Counted from the stretch's first letter, positions 51,116 to 59,871 are shown. The stretch: 64,000 bases of DNA from Rhizobium sp. ACO-34A (GCA_002600635.1 CP021373.1:124001-188000), one strand, 5' to 3'. Numbers and translations: made by a program. The notes: a model not told the origin generated them from the sequence alone.

Positions 51116-52681
51116 ATGGCGACGATCGACACTGCCGCGCTCGAACGGGCGCTGAACCTTCTTCCCTCCCGCTGCAAGGGTCCTGGAGGCGTGGCGGGCG
51201 TGGTGAAGGACGGCAGGATCGTCGCGCGCCGCGCATGGGGTTTTGCCGACACCTATCGCCGGCTGCCGATGACGGCTGCGACACGCCTGCCGATCTGCTC
51301 GATCTCCAAGCACTTCACCTGTGCGCTGTTGCTCGATCTGTTCGACGACCCTGCCGCGCTCGACGCGCAGGTCGCCGATTTCCTGCCCAATTATCGCGAC
51401 CCGCTGCCGACCGTGGAGCAGCTTTGCCATAACCAGTCGGGCCTGCGCGATTACTGGGCGCTGACCGTTCTGCAAGGCGCGCTGCCGGAGATGAGTTTCC
51501 GCCGGGAAGATGCGCTGCCGCTGATCGCCCGCTCGAAGACCGACCATTTCCGGGCGGGCACGCTTTATTCCTACAACAACGCCAATTTCCGCATTCTGGC
51601 CGAACTGATCGAGCGCGGAACCGGACGCGATTTCGGCGCGCTTCTGTCGGAACGCCTGTTTGCGCCCGCGGGCATGAAGACGGCGGTTCTCTCGCAGGAT
51701 GCGCGCCATCCGCTCGATGGTGTCATCGGCTACGAGGGCAATGACGAGGTCGGCTTCCTGCCCGCCGACAACGGCGTCTACTGGTTCGGCGATGCCGGCA
51801 TCTCGGCCGCGCTGGACGACATGCTGGCCTGGGAAGTGCATATCGACGCGACGCGGGACGACCCTCAAGGCCTCTATAACCGCCTGACGGCGCCGGTGAG
51901 CTATTCCGACGGCTCGCTTGCGGATTACGGCTACGGCCTGCGCCGGGACAGCTGGGCGGGCGTGAAGTTCACCGGCCATGGCGGTGGTCTGCGCGGTTTC
52001 AGTTCCTATCGCCTGCATGCTGCCGAGGAACGGCTTTCGGTGGTGGTGATGTTCAACCACGACACCGGCACCTTTACTTCCGCGATCTCGCTGATGGAGG
52101 CTGCCCTCGGCATGCCGCCCCGGCCGAATACGTCCGTGAGACCGGAAGGATGGGACGGGTTGTGGCTGGACGAGGAGCGCGGGCTGATCCTGCGCACCGT
52201 TCAGGACGCCACCGGCGTAAAGCTCTATTACAGCCCGTCGCCGTCGCGTCTGACGGTCGGCACCGATGGCATCGCCCGTGGACAGGGATTGCGGCTGGAG
52301 AAGGACGGCGATGCGCTGGTCATGCACCGCAGCCAGGAAAACCTGCATGTCAGGGCGCGGCCGCTTACCCGCATCGATTATGCCGACGGCAGCGATATCG
52401 CCGGCCTCTATCATTCCGACGAACTGGATGCCGACCTCGAGATCGAGGCGCGGGACGGCGCGGTGCATGCCCTCTTCAAGGGCATGCTGGGAACGGGACC
52501 GATGGAGCGGATGTATCCGCTTGCCGAAGACATCTGGATCGTCACCTCCCGCCGCTCCATCGACGCCTCCCCGCCCGGTGACTGGACCGTCAGGGTGCGC
52601 AGGAACGCCGACGGTTCCGTCGCCGGCCTTACGATAGGCTGCTGGCTGGCTCGCAACATCGGGTATGATCGCGCTGGATGA
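51116..52681 (+). CDS. dap: D-stereospecific aminopeptidase (DAP, S12 serine peptidase)
   Basis: 521 residues, the size of the Ochrobactrum anthropi D-aminopeptidase, whose sequence it resembles throughout: KGPGGVAGVVKDG, AWGFADTYRRLPMT, LCHNQSGLRDYWAL, YHSDELDADLEIE and IGCWLARNIGY. Catalytic residues match: Ser62-x-x-Lys65 (ICSISKHF), Tyr153-x-Asn155 (SYNNANF) and His288-Gly-Gly (FTGHGGGLRG). The two C-terminal eight-stranded barrels are recognisable by their repeated beta pattern. It removes N-terminal D-residues, mainly D-Ala, from short peptides and amides. No signal peptide, so it works on imported material. It is the last gene of the lysA-dpp-ykuD-dap unit. Confidence 0.93.
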   Translation: MATIDTAALERALNLLPSRCKGPGGVAGVVKDGRIVARRAWGFADTYRRLPMTAATRLPICSISKHFTCALLLDLFDDPAALDAQVADFLPNYRDPLPTVEQLCHNQSGLRDYWALTVLQGALPEMSFRREDALPLIARSKTDHFRAGTLYSYNNANFRILAELIERGTGRDFGALLSERLFAPAGMKTAVLSQDARHPLDGVIGYEGNDEVGFLPADNGVYWFGDAGISAALDDMLAWEVHIDATRDDPQGLYNRLTAPVSYSDGSLADYGYGLRRDSWAGVKFTGHGGGLRGFSSYRLHAAEERLSVVVMFNHDTGTFTSAISLMEAALGMPPRPNTSVRPEGWDGLWLDEERGLILRTVQDATGVKLYYSPSPSRLTVGTDGIARGQGLRLEKDGDALVMHRSQENLHVRARPLTRIDYADGSDIAGLYHSDELDADLEIEARDGAVHALFKGMLGTGPMERMYPLAEDIWIVTSRRSIDASPPGDWTVRVRRNADGSVAGLTIGCWLARNIGYDRAG

Positions 52682-52744
52682 ATAGCGTGCTATCTACGCC
52701 ATAAAGATGACCGGAGACCGCTTTCAGGCCTTTGGAATGATTGA

Positions 52745-52769
52745 GAACCGGGCGTCGGAACCCCGGTTC
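52745..52769. terminator. Stem-loop between converging dap and lacI-type genes
   Basis: GAACCGGG / CCCGGTTC, 8 bp with a 9-base loop, centred in the 100-base gap between converging genes; a bidirectional terminator is plausible although T runs are weak. Confidence 0.5.
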
Positions 52770-52781
52770 ATATCCGCCGGC

Positions 52782-53843
52782 TCAGGCGGATTCGCGCAGG
52801 ATGATTTCGGCGTTGAGCAGGACCTGTTCGTCGTGCTCCGGGGTCGAGCCGGCGTCTTCCTCGCCGAGCTTGCGCAGCAGAAGCTCCATGGCGATGCGGC
52901 CGATGTCGTTGTAGCTCTGGGCGACCGTGGTGATCGGCGGACAGGCGTAGCGCGACAGCGGGTGGTCGTCATGGCCGGCGATGCGAAGCTCCCGGTCCGG
53001 GCCGCGCCCGACCTTGATGCCGGCATGATAGGCGGCGGCAATCGCGCCGAAGGCCACGCGGTCGTTGGCGCAGAGAACGGTGCCTGTGGGGAAGCCGCCG
53101 TTTTCCAGAATGCGCAGCGTTTCCTCATAGCCGAATTTTTCGAAATCCCAGCCCGCCGTCTTTGCGATCGGCAGCACGACCGGCTCCATGCGCAGCTGCG
53201 ACATGGCCTCGATATAGGCCGTTTCGCGGGTGCTGGCATTGGTGTTGACCGGTGGCATGCCGAGATAGCAGGGCGGCTCGCCCGAGCGGCATAGATAGTC
53301 GACTATCAGCTGGAAGCTCTGCCGGTTGTTGGTGCCGACGAAGGGTGACGTGTCGTCCAGCGGCGAGTCGACGAAGATCAGCGGGATGGATTCGGCCAGC
53401 GACCGCAGCGTCTCGTGATGAGACTGCACGCCGAGCGGGGCGATGATGGCGCCGGCGACGTTCATCGACTTGAACGTCTCGATGGCGCGCGCCTCCATCT
53501 CGGCATTGCCATCGGAAGACAGCACGAAGGCGAGGAAGCCGGAGGCATTGGCGATCAGTTCCACCCGCCGCGTCAGCGCCATGTAGAACGGGTCGGTCGA
53601 ATTCGGGATGATGATTCCGAGGATATTGCTGCGCCGCCGGTTGAGATTGACGGCGAACATGTTGGGGCGGAAGCCGCTCTGCTTGAGCGCCGTCTCGATC
53701 AGGTCACGCGTCTTGCGGCGAACCGAACTCGGATCGTTGAAATACTTCGAGACGGTCGGCCGGGACAGCCCGACAAACTCGGCAAAGTCCTCCATGGTTC
53801 TGATGAGCCTGTCTGCCAAATCCGCTTTCACCCCGTTTCTCAA
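52782..53843 (-). CDS. LacI-family transcriptional regulator of the sugar operon
   Basis: 353 residues if the TTG at 53843 is used; a GTG at 53831 is an alternative and may be the true start. The helix-turn-helix is MEDFAEFVGLSRPTVSKYFN, followed by the hinge FRPNMFAVNLNRRRSNILGI. The sugar-binding domain is complete (LIFVDSPLDDTSPFVGTNNR, GTVLCANDRVAFGAIAAAYH). It ends the leftward gene group that contains the tagatose-type sugar genes, but a repeat block separates it from gatZ, so it may have its own promoter. It probably represses the sugar ABC operon. Confidence 0.92.
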   Translation of the reverse strand: MRNGVKADLADRLIRTMEDFAEFVGLSRPTVSKYFNDPSSVRRKTRDLIETALKQSGFRPNMFAVNLNRRRSNILGIIIPNSTDPFYMALTRRVELIANASGFLAFVLSSDGNAEMEARAIETFKSMNVAGAIIAPLGVQSHHETLRSLAESIPLIFVDSPLDDTSPFVGTNNRQSFQLIVDYLCRSGEPPCYLGMPPVNTNASTRETAYIEAMSQLRMEPVVLPIAKTAGWDFEKFGYEETLRILENGGFPTGTVLCANDRVAFGAIAAAYHAGIKVGRGPDRELRIAGHDDHPLSRYACPPITTVAQSYNDIGRIAMELLLRKLGEEDAGSTPEHDEQVLLNAEIILRESA

Positions 53844-53900
53844 TCGATTTAAATTATGGATATGGTTTCAACCAGAACTTCCGCTTCGCTGCAAGCCGCG

Positions 53901-54005
53901 CCTTGGACCGCGTTTCAATCTGATTGAATCGGAACTGCGCTCCAAGGCTTTCTTTTTCGAGCATGATCTTGTCGGCCTTCGTTTCACTCCGGTCGGATCA
54001 TGCTC
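53901..54005. repeat. Rhizobial intergenic palindromic repeat block
   Basis: Two nested inverted repeats: CCTTGGA (53901) with TCCAAGG (53941), and GAGCATGATC (53959) with GATCATGCTC (54005). The second is the common rhizobial GAGCATGATC element. It separates the lacI-type gene from the gatZ-type gene. Confidence 0.8.
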
Positions 54006-54007
54006 TG

Positions 54008-55288
54008 TCAGGCGCGGCAGGCTTCGAAATAGTCTTCCAGAACGTGGTCAACGGCGGCAAGCGCCAGCGCCTCGGCCTGCGGCTTCACGCGGCCTGCGCG
54101 TACGGCGGTATAGCTTGCCTGAAGATACTGGCTGATCAGCGTTTCGGGGATCTCGACCCCGTCGAGGATGGCGAAGAGTTCGCTGACGGCGGCGTTGATC
54201 TCGGGATGCGGCCAGTAGTAGCGGATGCGGTCGCTATAGCTGAAATGCCGCTGCAGTCGCTGTTCGTCCGCCGTACCGTGATAGTATTTTTCCCAGTTCT
54301 TCGGCTCCGCGGTCAGAACCCGCTCGACGGTCTCCAGCAGGGTTTCCTTACGTTTGCCGGGGAAGAGGAAATCGGCGACCCGGTCGAGACCGTAGAAGGC
54401 CTCACGCAGCGCAAAGGTCAGGCCGGGGCCGACCTTCAGGATGGAGAAGCCGTCCAGCACCAGCCGACGCAGGGCGTCCCGGGTCTGGTAATCGGTGGAA
54501 TGGGCTTCGAACACCATGCCCGGCATGCCGGAGAGCGTGGCGCTGAGTGCCGCGGCCTTTTCCGGTTCGTAGGCGATGACGTTGTGGTTGCCGAATTCGA
54601 CGCCCGGCTGGACGACGGCGCCAACGGCGCGGGAAAAGGCAGATGCGACGCCGGCGGCCTCGAAGGCCTCGCGATGCACTTCGACCGTCTTCAGCGCGGC
54701 CTCGGGCTTGGTGACTTCCAGAACGTCGAGTTCTTCCATCGCGCCGCCGGGGATCGGAACCTCGGTGCCGACGATATAGACCGGCTGGACGCCATGCGAG
54801 CCGGCAAGAGCGGCCTCTGCGACGCTTGCGAGACGCGCCGCACGTTCGGCGGTGACGGCATCGGGAAGCGCGACAGGTTCGCCGGCGCAGCCCATGCTGG
54901 TATCAAGATGGAGCTTGGTGAAGCCGGCGCGGGCAAAGGCGTCGATCATCGTGCAGGCCTTGGCCATCGCCTCATCGGCGGGCAGGTTCTTCCACGGATT
55001 GGGGCCGAGATGGTCGCCGCCGAGGATCAGCCTGTCGAGCGGAAAGCCGGTCTTTGCGGCGATCTTCTCGACGAAGATGCGGAAGTCGGCGGGCGTCATG
55101 CCGGTATAGCCGCCATCCTGGTTCACCTGGTTGCAGGTGGCCTCGACGAGCAGGTGCTCGCCTTTGGCGAGCGCATGCAGCATGGAAGCCTCGATCACCA
55201 TCGGATGCGCCGAGCAGATCGAAGGGATACCCTTGGAGCCGGCGCGCTGACGCCAGGTTGCGATGTCCGAAAGATAGTTCTGCTGCAT
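54008..55288 (-). CDS. GatZ/KbaZ-family protein (tagatose-bisphosphate aldolase non-catalytic subunit-like; possible tagatose-6-phosphate 4-epimerase)
   Basis: 426 residues from ATG 55288. Family landmarks: GIPSICSAHPMVIEASMLHA, GEHLLVEATCNQVNQDGGYT, LILGGDHLGPNPWKNLPADE, KLHLDTSMGCAGEP and VEFGNHNVIAYEP. In enteric bacteria GatZ/KbaZ only supports the catalytic GatY/KbaY. No GatY or KbaY gene is in the window. Stand-alone members of this family (COG4573) from Agrobacterium have been assigned sugar-phosphate 4-epimerase activity on tagatose 6-phosphate, which would fit the kinase next door: tagatose, tagatose 6-phosphate, fructose 6-phosphate. It starts 2 bases after the kinase stop. Confidence 0.9.
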   Translation of the reverse strand: MQQNYLSDIATWRQRAGSKGIPSICSAHPMVIEASMLHALAKGEHLLVEATCNQVNQDGGYTGMTPADFRIFVEKIAAKTGFPLDRLILGGDHLGPNPWKNLPADEAMAKACTMIDAFARAGFTKLHLDTSMGCAGEPVALPDAVTAERAARLASVAEAALAGSHGVQPVYIVGTEVPIPGGAMEELDVLEVTKPEAALKTVEVHREAFEAAGVASAFSRAVGAVVQPGVEFGNHNVIAYEPEKAAALSATLSGMPGMVFEAHSTDYQTRDALRRLVLDGFSILKVGPGLTFALREAFYGLDRVADFLFPGKRKETLLETVERVLTAEPKNWEKYYHGTADEQRLQRHFSYSDRIRYYWPHPEINAAVSELFAILDGVEIPETLISQYLQASYTAVRAGRVKPQAEALALAAVDHVLEDYFEACRA

Positions 55289-55289
55289 G

Positions 55290-56234
55290 TCAGGCCCTGC
55301 CTTGCGTCTTGATGAGGGTGTCGAGTTCGGCCCTGGTGGAAGCGCCTTCCATCGGGCCGGCCTTGGTGACGGCGCGCGCACCGGAAGCATTGGCGTAAAG
55401 CAGCGCTTCGGCGGGGCTTGCGCCCTGCAGCCAGAAGGTCACGAAGGTCGCGCCGAAGCAGTCGCCGGCCCCGGTGGGGTCGACTTCCTCGACCTTGAAG
55501 CCTTCGAGATCGAGCCGCGTGTCCTTGTCGAAATAGCTGGCGCCCTTGTCGCCGCGCTTGACGACGATGGCCTTGATGCCTCGGCCAAGCAGTTCGGCGA
55601 CGGCGGCGTCTTCCGTCTTCGCCTCGGCAAACAGGAAGAGTTCCTCGCCGCTCGGCATGAACAGGTCGGTCTTGGCGAGCACCGTCTGCAGCGCCTCGCG
55701 CATGCCCGGGCTGTCGAGGATTTCCGGCCGGAGGTTCGGGTCGAAGGAGACCGTGCCGCCGGCAGCCTTGATACGCTCGACCGCAATCAGGATGCTTTTG
55801 ACCACGCTCGGAGCATAAAGAGCCGTGCCCATGACATGCATGTGCGTGCAGCCGTCGATCATCGCCAGCGTCTTCTCGGAAAGCTCGATGGTGCCGCAGG
55901 CGCTGTGGCGGATGTTGAAGACGAAGGCGCGGCTGCCGTCCTCGCGGTAGCGCACGAAGGCGCTGCCGGTCGTGCCCTGCGGAACGACCTCGATGCCGGA
56001 AACGTCGACGCCGTCTTCCGTCAGCCGGTTGATGTTGACCCAGCCGAAATCGTCATCGCCGACACGCGAGACGATAGCGCATTCCTGGCCGAGCTTGCCG
56101 ACCTGATCGATGAAGATCGCCGGCGCGCCGGAGGGGAACGGGCCGATCAGGGGAACCGCTTCGCGAAAGCCGTTGCCGCGGTTGGTGGCGACGATCTCGA
56201 CGAGGATTTCGCCGATGGTCAGGATTTTGGACAT
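55290..56234 (-). CDS. PfkB-family carbohydrate kinase (tagatose/fructose kinase-like)
   Basis: 314 residues. The N-terminal GEILVEIVATNRGNGF and the C-terminal anion hole VEEVDPTGAGDCFGATFVTF (with catalytic Asp in GAGD) define the ribokinase family. VSFDPNLRPEI is the typical DPN motif. It phosphorylates a ketose delivered by the ABC importer, and the product could pass to the GatZ-type enzyme. The permease gene of the importer is 38 bases upstream. Confidence 0.92.
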   Translation of the reverse strand: MSKILTIGEILVEIVATNRGNGFREAVPLIGPFPSGAPAIFIDQVGKLGQECAIVSRVGDDDFGWVNINRLTEDGVDVSGIEVVPQGTTGSAFVRYREDGSRAFVFNIRHSACGTIELSEKTLAMIDGCTHMHVMGTALYAPSVVKSILIAVERIKAAGGTVSFDPNLRPEILDSPGMREALQTVLAKTDLFMPSGEELFLFAEAKTEDAAVAELLGRGIKAIVVKRGDKGASYFDKDTRLDLEGFKVEEVDPTGAGDCFGATFVTFWLQGASPAEALLYANASGARAVTKAGPMEGASTRAELDTLIKTQGRA

Positions 56235-56272
56235 GGGACGACTGCTTGCTTTCGATTATTACTGTCGGCGAA

Positions 56273-57235
56273 TTACTGCTTTGCCCGCTTCGAACGGACG
56301 TCGAGGCCAACGGCGATGAGGATCACCAGGCCTTTGACGATGAGCTGGTAGAAATACGGGACGGACATCATGTTCATGCCGTTGTTCAGCACGCCGATGA
56401 TGAGCGCGCCGATCAGCGTGCCGACCATGGTGCCGACGCCGCCGGCAAGGCTGGTGCCGCCGAGAACGGCCGCCGCGATCGCATCCAGTTCGTAGCTCAT
56501 GCCGGCATTGGTCTGGGCCGAGAACAGGCGCGACGAGAGCAGCACGCCGGAGATCGCCGCCATCACGCCGGAGATCATGAAGATGATGATCTTCAGGCGG
56601 TCGACATTGATGCCGGAATAAAGCGCTGCCTCTCGGTTGCCGCCCGTCAGATAGGCGCGGCGGCCGAACTTGGTCTTGCTGAGCAGGATGTGGTTGAACA
56701 GGAAGAGCACGGCGACGAACCAGATGACGATCGGGATGCCGATGAAGCTCTGGGTGCCGATGGCCGTCCATGTCGGCTCGGTGATCATCGCCGGCGCGCC
56801 ATTGGTCGGCAGGCTGACGAGGCCGCGATAGATGCCCATCGTCGCCACCGTGACGATGAAGGACGGCAGCAGGAATTTCGCTGTCAGCACGCCGTTCACG
56901 GAGCCGAGCAATGCGCCGGCGAGAAGCGTCAGCGCGAAGGTCGGCAGGAAGCCGAGCCCGAAGGCGAAACACTGGGCGGCGACCATGCCGGCAAGCGCGA
57001 TGATCGAGCCGATCGACAGGTCGATCTCGCCGAGCAGGATGACCCAGGTCATGCCGAAGGCGGCAATCGCGATGACGGCCACCTGCTGCAGCACGTTGAG
57101 GAAGTTGGCGAGCGACATGAAACGCGGGTTCATGACGGAGAAGATGACGCACAGCACGATCAGCGACAGGAAGATGCCGCCATACTGTTTCATCAGTCGC
57201 ATAAGGGCAGCATTGGCTGCAGTCTTGTCGGTCAT
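56273..57235 (-). CDS. Sugar ABC transporter permease (RbsC family)
   Basis: 320 residues with about ten hydrophobic segments. LGEIDLSIGSIIALAGMVAA and the ATPase-contact loop YLTGGNREAALYSGINVDRL are the RbsC marks, and LGGTSLAGGVGTMVGTLIGA is the conserved late block. It forms a homodimer in the membrane. Its ATG overlaps the RbsA-like stop by 4 bases (57232-57235). Confidence 0.95.
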   Translation of the reverse strand: MTDKTAANAALMRLMKQYGGIFLSLIVLCVIFSVMNPRFMSLANFLNVLQQVAVIAIAAFGMTWVILLGEIDLSIGSIIALAGMVAAQCFAFGLGFLPTFALTLLAGALLGSVNGVLTAKFLLPSFIVTVATMGIYRGLVSLPTNGAPAMITEPTWTAIGTQSFIGIPIVIWFVAVLFLFNHILLSKTKFGRRAYLTGGNREAALYSGINVDRLKIIIFMISGVMAAISGVLLSSRLFSAQTNAGMSYELDAIAAAVLGGTSLAGGVGTMVGTLIGALIIGVLNNGMNMMSVPYFYQLIVKGLVILIAVGLDVRSKRAKQ

Positions 57236-58749
57236 GATACTGTTCCCGTCGCAAAGCTCATGATTTTTTCGGGAGAAATCCGGTCGCCGGATACGGTCGC
57301 GGTCATGCGGCCTTCGCTCATGACTGCAACGCGATCGCTCATACCGATGATCTCGGGGAGTTCGGAGGAAATGAGCAGGATCGCCGTTCCCTCCGCCGCC
57401 AGCTGGCGGATGATCTTGTAGATTTCATATTTGGCGCCGACATCGACGCCGCGCGTCGGTTCGTCGAGGATGAGGATCTTCGGCCTGGTCAGCAGCCATT
57501 TGGCCAGCACGATCTTCTGCTGGTTGCCGCCCGAGAGCGTGCCGGCAATGGTGTCGAGCGAGGCCGTCTTGATCGCGAGGCGCTTCACTTCCTGATCCGC
57601 CGCATCGCGTTCGCTGCGACGCTTGAGGAAGCCGAGAAGGCCCGAGAATTTATCGAGCGCCACCATCGAGATATTGGCCTCGACGCTGTGGCTGAGCACG
57701 AGGCCCTCTTCCTTGCGGTTTTCCGTGACGAAGCCGATGCCGCGGTTGATGGCGTCGATCGGCGAGGAAATGGAAACCGTCGAACCGTCGATGGCAATCG
57801 TACCGGCGGCGATGTGGCCCATGCCGAACAGGGTGTTCATCACCTCGGAACGGCCAGAGCCGATCAGCCCGAAGAAGCCGAGGATTTCGCCGGAGCGCAC
57901 GTCGAAGGAGACGTCCTCGAATTCGCCGGTGCGCGTGAGGCCGCTGACGGTCAGGACCGGCTTTTCGGTGAGCGCCGGAGCCGGCACATCGCGCGGCGGA
58001 TAGATCGCGTGCATGTCGCGGCCGACCATCATCGCGATCAGTTCGTCGATGGTGGTGTCGGCCTTCTCGCGGGTGGTGATATAGGCGCCGTCGCGCACGA
58101 CGGTGATGTCGTCGCTCAGCCGCATGATTTCTTCCATCCGGTGCGAGATGTAGAGGATGGCGACGCCGCGCGCCTTCAGCCGTGCGATGATGTCGAACAG
58201 GATCTCGGCTTCGCTGTCGCTGAGCGAGGACGTGGGTTCATCGAGGATGACCACCTTCGCATCGACGCTGAGGCCCTTGGCGATCTCGACCAGCTGGCGC
58301 TGCGCGATCGACAGGTCGCCGACCTTGTCGCTGACCGACACCGGCAGCTTCAGGTCCTCGACGATGGCTTCCGCCTTGCGGGTCAGCGCGCTGTCGCTTA
58401 TGAAACCGGCCTTCGACGGCTCGCGGGTCGCGAGAATGTTTTCCGCGACGGAGAGATTGTTGCAGAGGCTGAGTTCCTGGAAAACGATCGTCAGCCCCGC
58501 CTTCGCCGCTTCCTGCGGATTGGCCGGCGCATAGGGCTGGCCGCCGAGCGTTATCTCGCCGGAGGTAACCTGATAGACCCCTGCGAGGATCTTCATCAGT
58601 GTCGATTTTCCAGCGCCGTTTTCGCCCAGGATCGTGTGAACCCGTCCGGGCCGGACTTTCAACTGCATGTTCTTGAGCGCGGTTACAGCGCCGAAAACCT
58701 TGGTCACATCCTTGATTTCAAGGATGGCATCATTGCCGGTGGCAGGCAT
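57232..58749 (-). CDS. Sugar ABC transporter ATP-binding protein, double domain (RbsA family)
   Basis: 505 residues with two nucleotide-binding domains. First: Walker A GENGAGKSTLMKI, signature LSIAQRQLVEIAKGL, Walker B VVILDEPTSSLSD. Second: degenerate GLIGSGRSEVMNTL, signature LSGGNQQKIVLAKWL, Walker B ILILDEPTRGVDVG. The uneven second Walker A is normal for this family. It energises uptake with the RbsC-like permease. The gene begins 117 bases after the binding-protein stop, in a gap holding two stem-loops. Confidence 0.95.
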   Translation of the reverse strand: MPATGNDAILEIKDVTKVFGAVTALKNMQLKVRPGRVHTILGENGAGKSTLMKILAGVYQVTSGEITLGGQPYAPANPQEAAKAGLTIVFQELSLCNNLSVAENILATREPSKAGFISDSALTRKAEAIVEDLKLPVSVSDKVGDLSIAQRQLVEIAKGLSVDAKVVILDEPTSSLSDSEAEILFDIIARLKARGVAILYISHRMEEIMRLSDDITVVRDGAYITTREKADTTIDELIAMMVGRDMHAIYPPRDVPAPALTEKPVLTVSGLTRTGEFEDVSFDVRSGEILGFFGLIGSGRSEVMNTLFGMGHIAAGTIAIDGSTVSISSPIDAINRGIGFVTENRKEEGLVLSHSVEANISMVALDKFSGLLGFLKRRSERDAADQEVKRLAIKTASLDTIAGTLSGGNQQKIVLAKWLLTRPKILILDEPTRGVDVGAKYEIYKIIRQLAAEGTAILLISSELPEIIGMSDRVAVMSEGRMTATVSGDRISPEKIMSFATGTVS

Positions 58750-58775
58750 GGCATCACCCTTCGCATCGTTGCGCG

Positions 58776-58805
58776 CGGCGGCTCGAAAAGGAGTTCGAGC
58801 CGCCG
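58776..58805 (-). promoter_or_regulatory. Intercistronic stem-loop 1 in the sugar ABC operon
   Basis: CGGCGGCTCGAA / TTCGAGCCGCCG, a perfect 12-bp stem with a 6-base loop containing AAGGAG. It lies between the binding-protein gene and the ATPase gene and probably raises the amount of binding protein relative to the membrane parts. Confidence 0.6.
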
Positions 58806-58818
58806 GCTGCGGAGCGGT

Positions 58819-58840
58819 CCTTGCCCCCGAAGGGACAAGG
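58819..58840 (-). promoter_or_regulatory. Intercistronic stem-loop 2 with UUCG tetraloop
   Basis: On the - strand CCTTGTCCC-TTCG-GGGGCAAGG: 9 bp (one T-G pair) closed by the extra-stable UUCG loop, 26 bases past the binding-protein stop. It should act as a 3' end block for RNA decay. Confidence 0.6.
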
Positions 58841-58866
58841 TGCCTTGGGAGGCATCTTTATGGAAG

Positions 58867-59757
58867 TTACTTCTTGACGTAGACGCCCGGAACGATCGGC
58901 TGATCGGCCGGAACCGTTTCGCCGGCAACGAGCTTCACGGCGCTATCGACGGCGAGCTTGCCCATCTGGTCCGGGAACTGCTGGATGACGCCGACCATAT
59001 CCGGGTCGTTGTCTACCGCTGCAATCGCTTCCGGCATGCCGTCGAAGCCGATGACCTTGACCTTGCCGGTCAGGCCTGCGGACTTGACCGCGACGGCGGC
59101 AGCAAGCGCTGCGTCGTCGCCGAAGCCGAAGATGCCGGCGATATCCGGGTTGGCCTGCAGCATGTTCTGGGCAACGGCCAGAGCTTCGGCGCGGGTGATG
59201 CCGGTCTGGATCGAAACGATCTTGATGTCCGGGAACTTGGCGATGGCTTCCTTGAAGCCGTTGACGCGGTTCACCACCGACTGCACCAGCGGGTAGTCGA
59301 TGATGGCGACGTTGCCCTTGCCGCCGAGCTGTTCGGCCATCAGTTCGCCGGCCTTGACGCCGCCTGCATAGTTGTCGGTGCCGATGTAGGAGGCAACCTG
59401 GGTGCCTTCGACCGGAACGTCGACGGTGATGACCTTGATGCCGGCTGCTTCAGCGCGCTTGACGGCGGCGAGAGCGCCCTTGCTGTCGACCGGCGACATG
59501 ATGATGACGTCGACGCCCTTGACGATGAAGTCTTCGATGTCGGCCAGCTGCTTGTTCAGGTCCTGGTTGGCGATCGCGATCTCGAGCTTGACGTTCTTGG
59601 CCTTCGCCTCTTCGGTGATGGCCTTGGCCAGCTCGTTATAGAACGGATGCTGCTGCGTCAGCAGCGAAGCGCCGATGCCTTCCGCCTGCGCTGCGACTGC
59701 AGCCATGGTGAAAGCGGCAGAAACGAGGAGCGACTTGGCGATGCGAGAAATGGACAT
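58867..59757 (-). CDS. Sugar ABC transporter substrate-binding protein (RbsB family)
   Basis: 296 residues from ATG 59757, supported by a GGGAGGAAAT ribosome site; a longer frame exists upstream without a signal sequence. Signal peptide SLLVSAAFTMAAVAAQA. Mature motifs: SLLTQQHPFYNELAKAITEE, FIVKGVDVIIMSPVDSKGAL, ASYIGTDNYAGGVKAGELMA and KVIGFDGMPEAIAAV. It binds a free pentose/hexose-type sugar or polyol in the periplasm; kinase and GatZ neighbours favour tagatose or a precursor of it. It is the first gene of the operon. Confidence 0.95.
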   Translation of the reverse strand: MSISRIAKSLLVSAAFTMAAVAAQAEGIGASLLTQQHPFYNELAKAITEEAKAKNVKLEIAIANQDLNKQLADIEDFIVKGVDVIIMSPVDSKGALAAVKRAEAAGIKVITVDVPVEGTQVASYIGTDNYAGGVKAGELMAEQLGGKGNVAIIDYPLVQSVVNRVNGFKEAIAKFPDIKIVSIQTGITRAEALAVAQNMLQANPDIAGIFGFGDDAALAAAVAVKSAGLTGKVKVIGFDGMPEAIAAVDNDPDMVGVIQQFPDQMGKLAVDSAVKLVAGETVPADQPIVPGVYVKK

Positions 59758-59847
59758 GATTTCCTCCCTGATGATGCAAGAGACCAATTGTTGATGGTCA
59801 TCACGGCTGGTGGCCTCCCTTACCAGCTGATGTGCCTTATCAACCAC

Positions 59848-59871
59848 TAAAGTTTCCGCGCGTCAACTTTA
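59848..59871. promoter_or_regulatory. Inverted repeat TAAAGTT-N10-AACTTTA, candidate LacI operator
   Basis: Perfect 7-bp arms around TCCGCGCGTC, 90 bases upstream of the binding-protein start. The downstream flank ACTTTAAATTC shares TTTAAATT with the region upstream of the lacI-type gene (53848-53855), as expected if one regulator binds both. Confidence 0.5.

Noticed and set aside
53959..54005. Rho-independent terminator after the gatZ-type gene
   Set aside because: The 10-bp arms GAGCATGATC/GATCATGCTC are the standard rhizobial repeat, and no T run follows on the - strand, so it is listed as a repeat only.
57688..59850. 720-codon open frame opposite the RbsA/RbsB-like genes
   Set aside because: No domain similarity; both opposite-strand genes are fully conserved.
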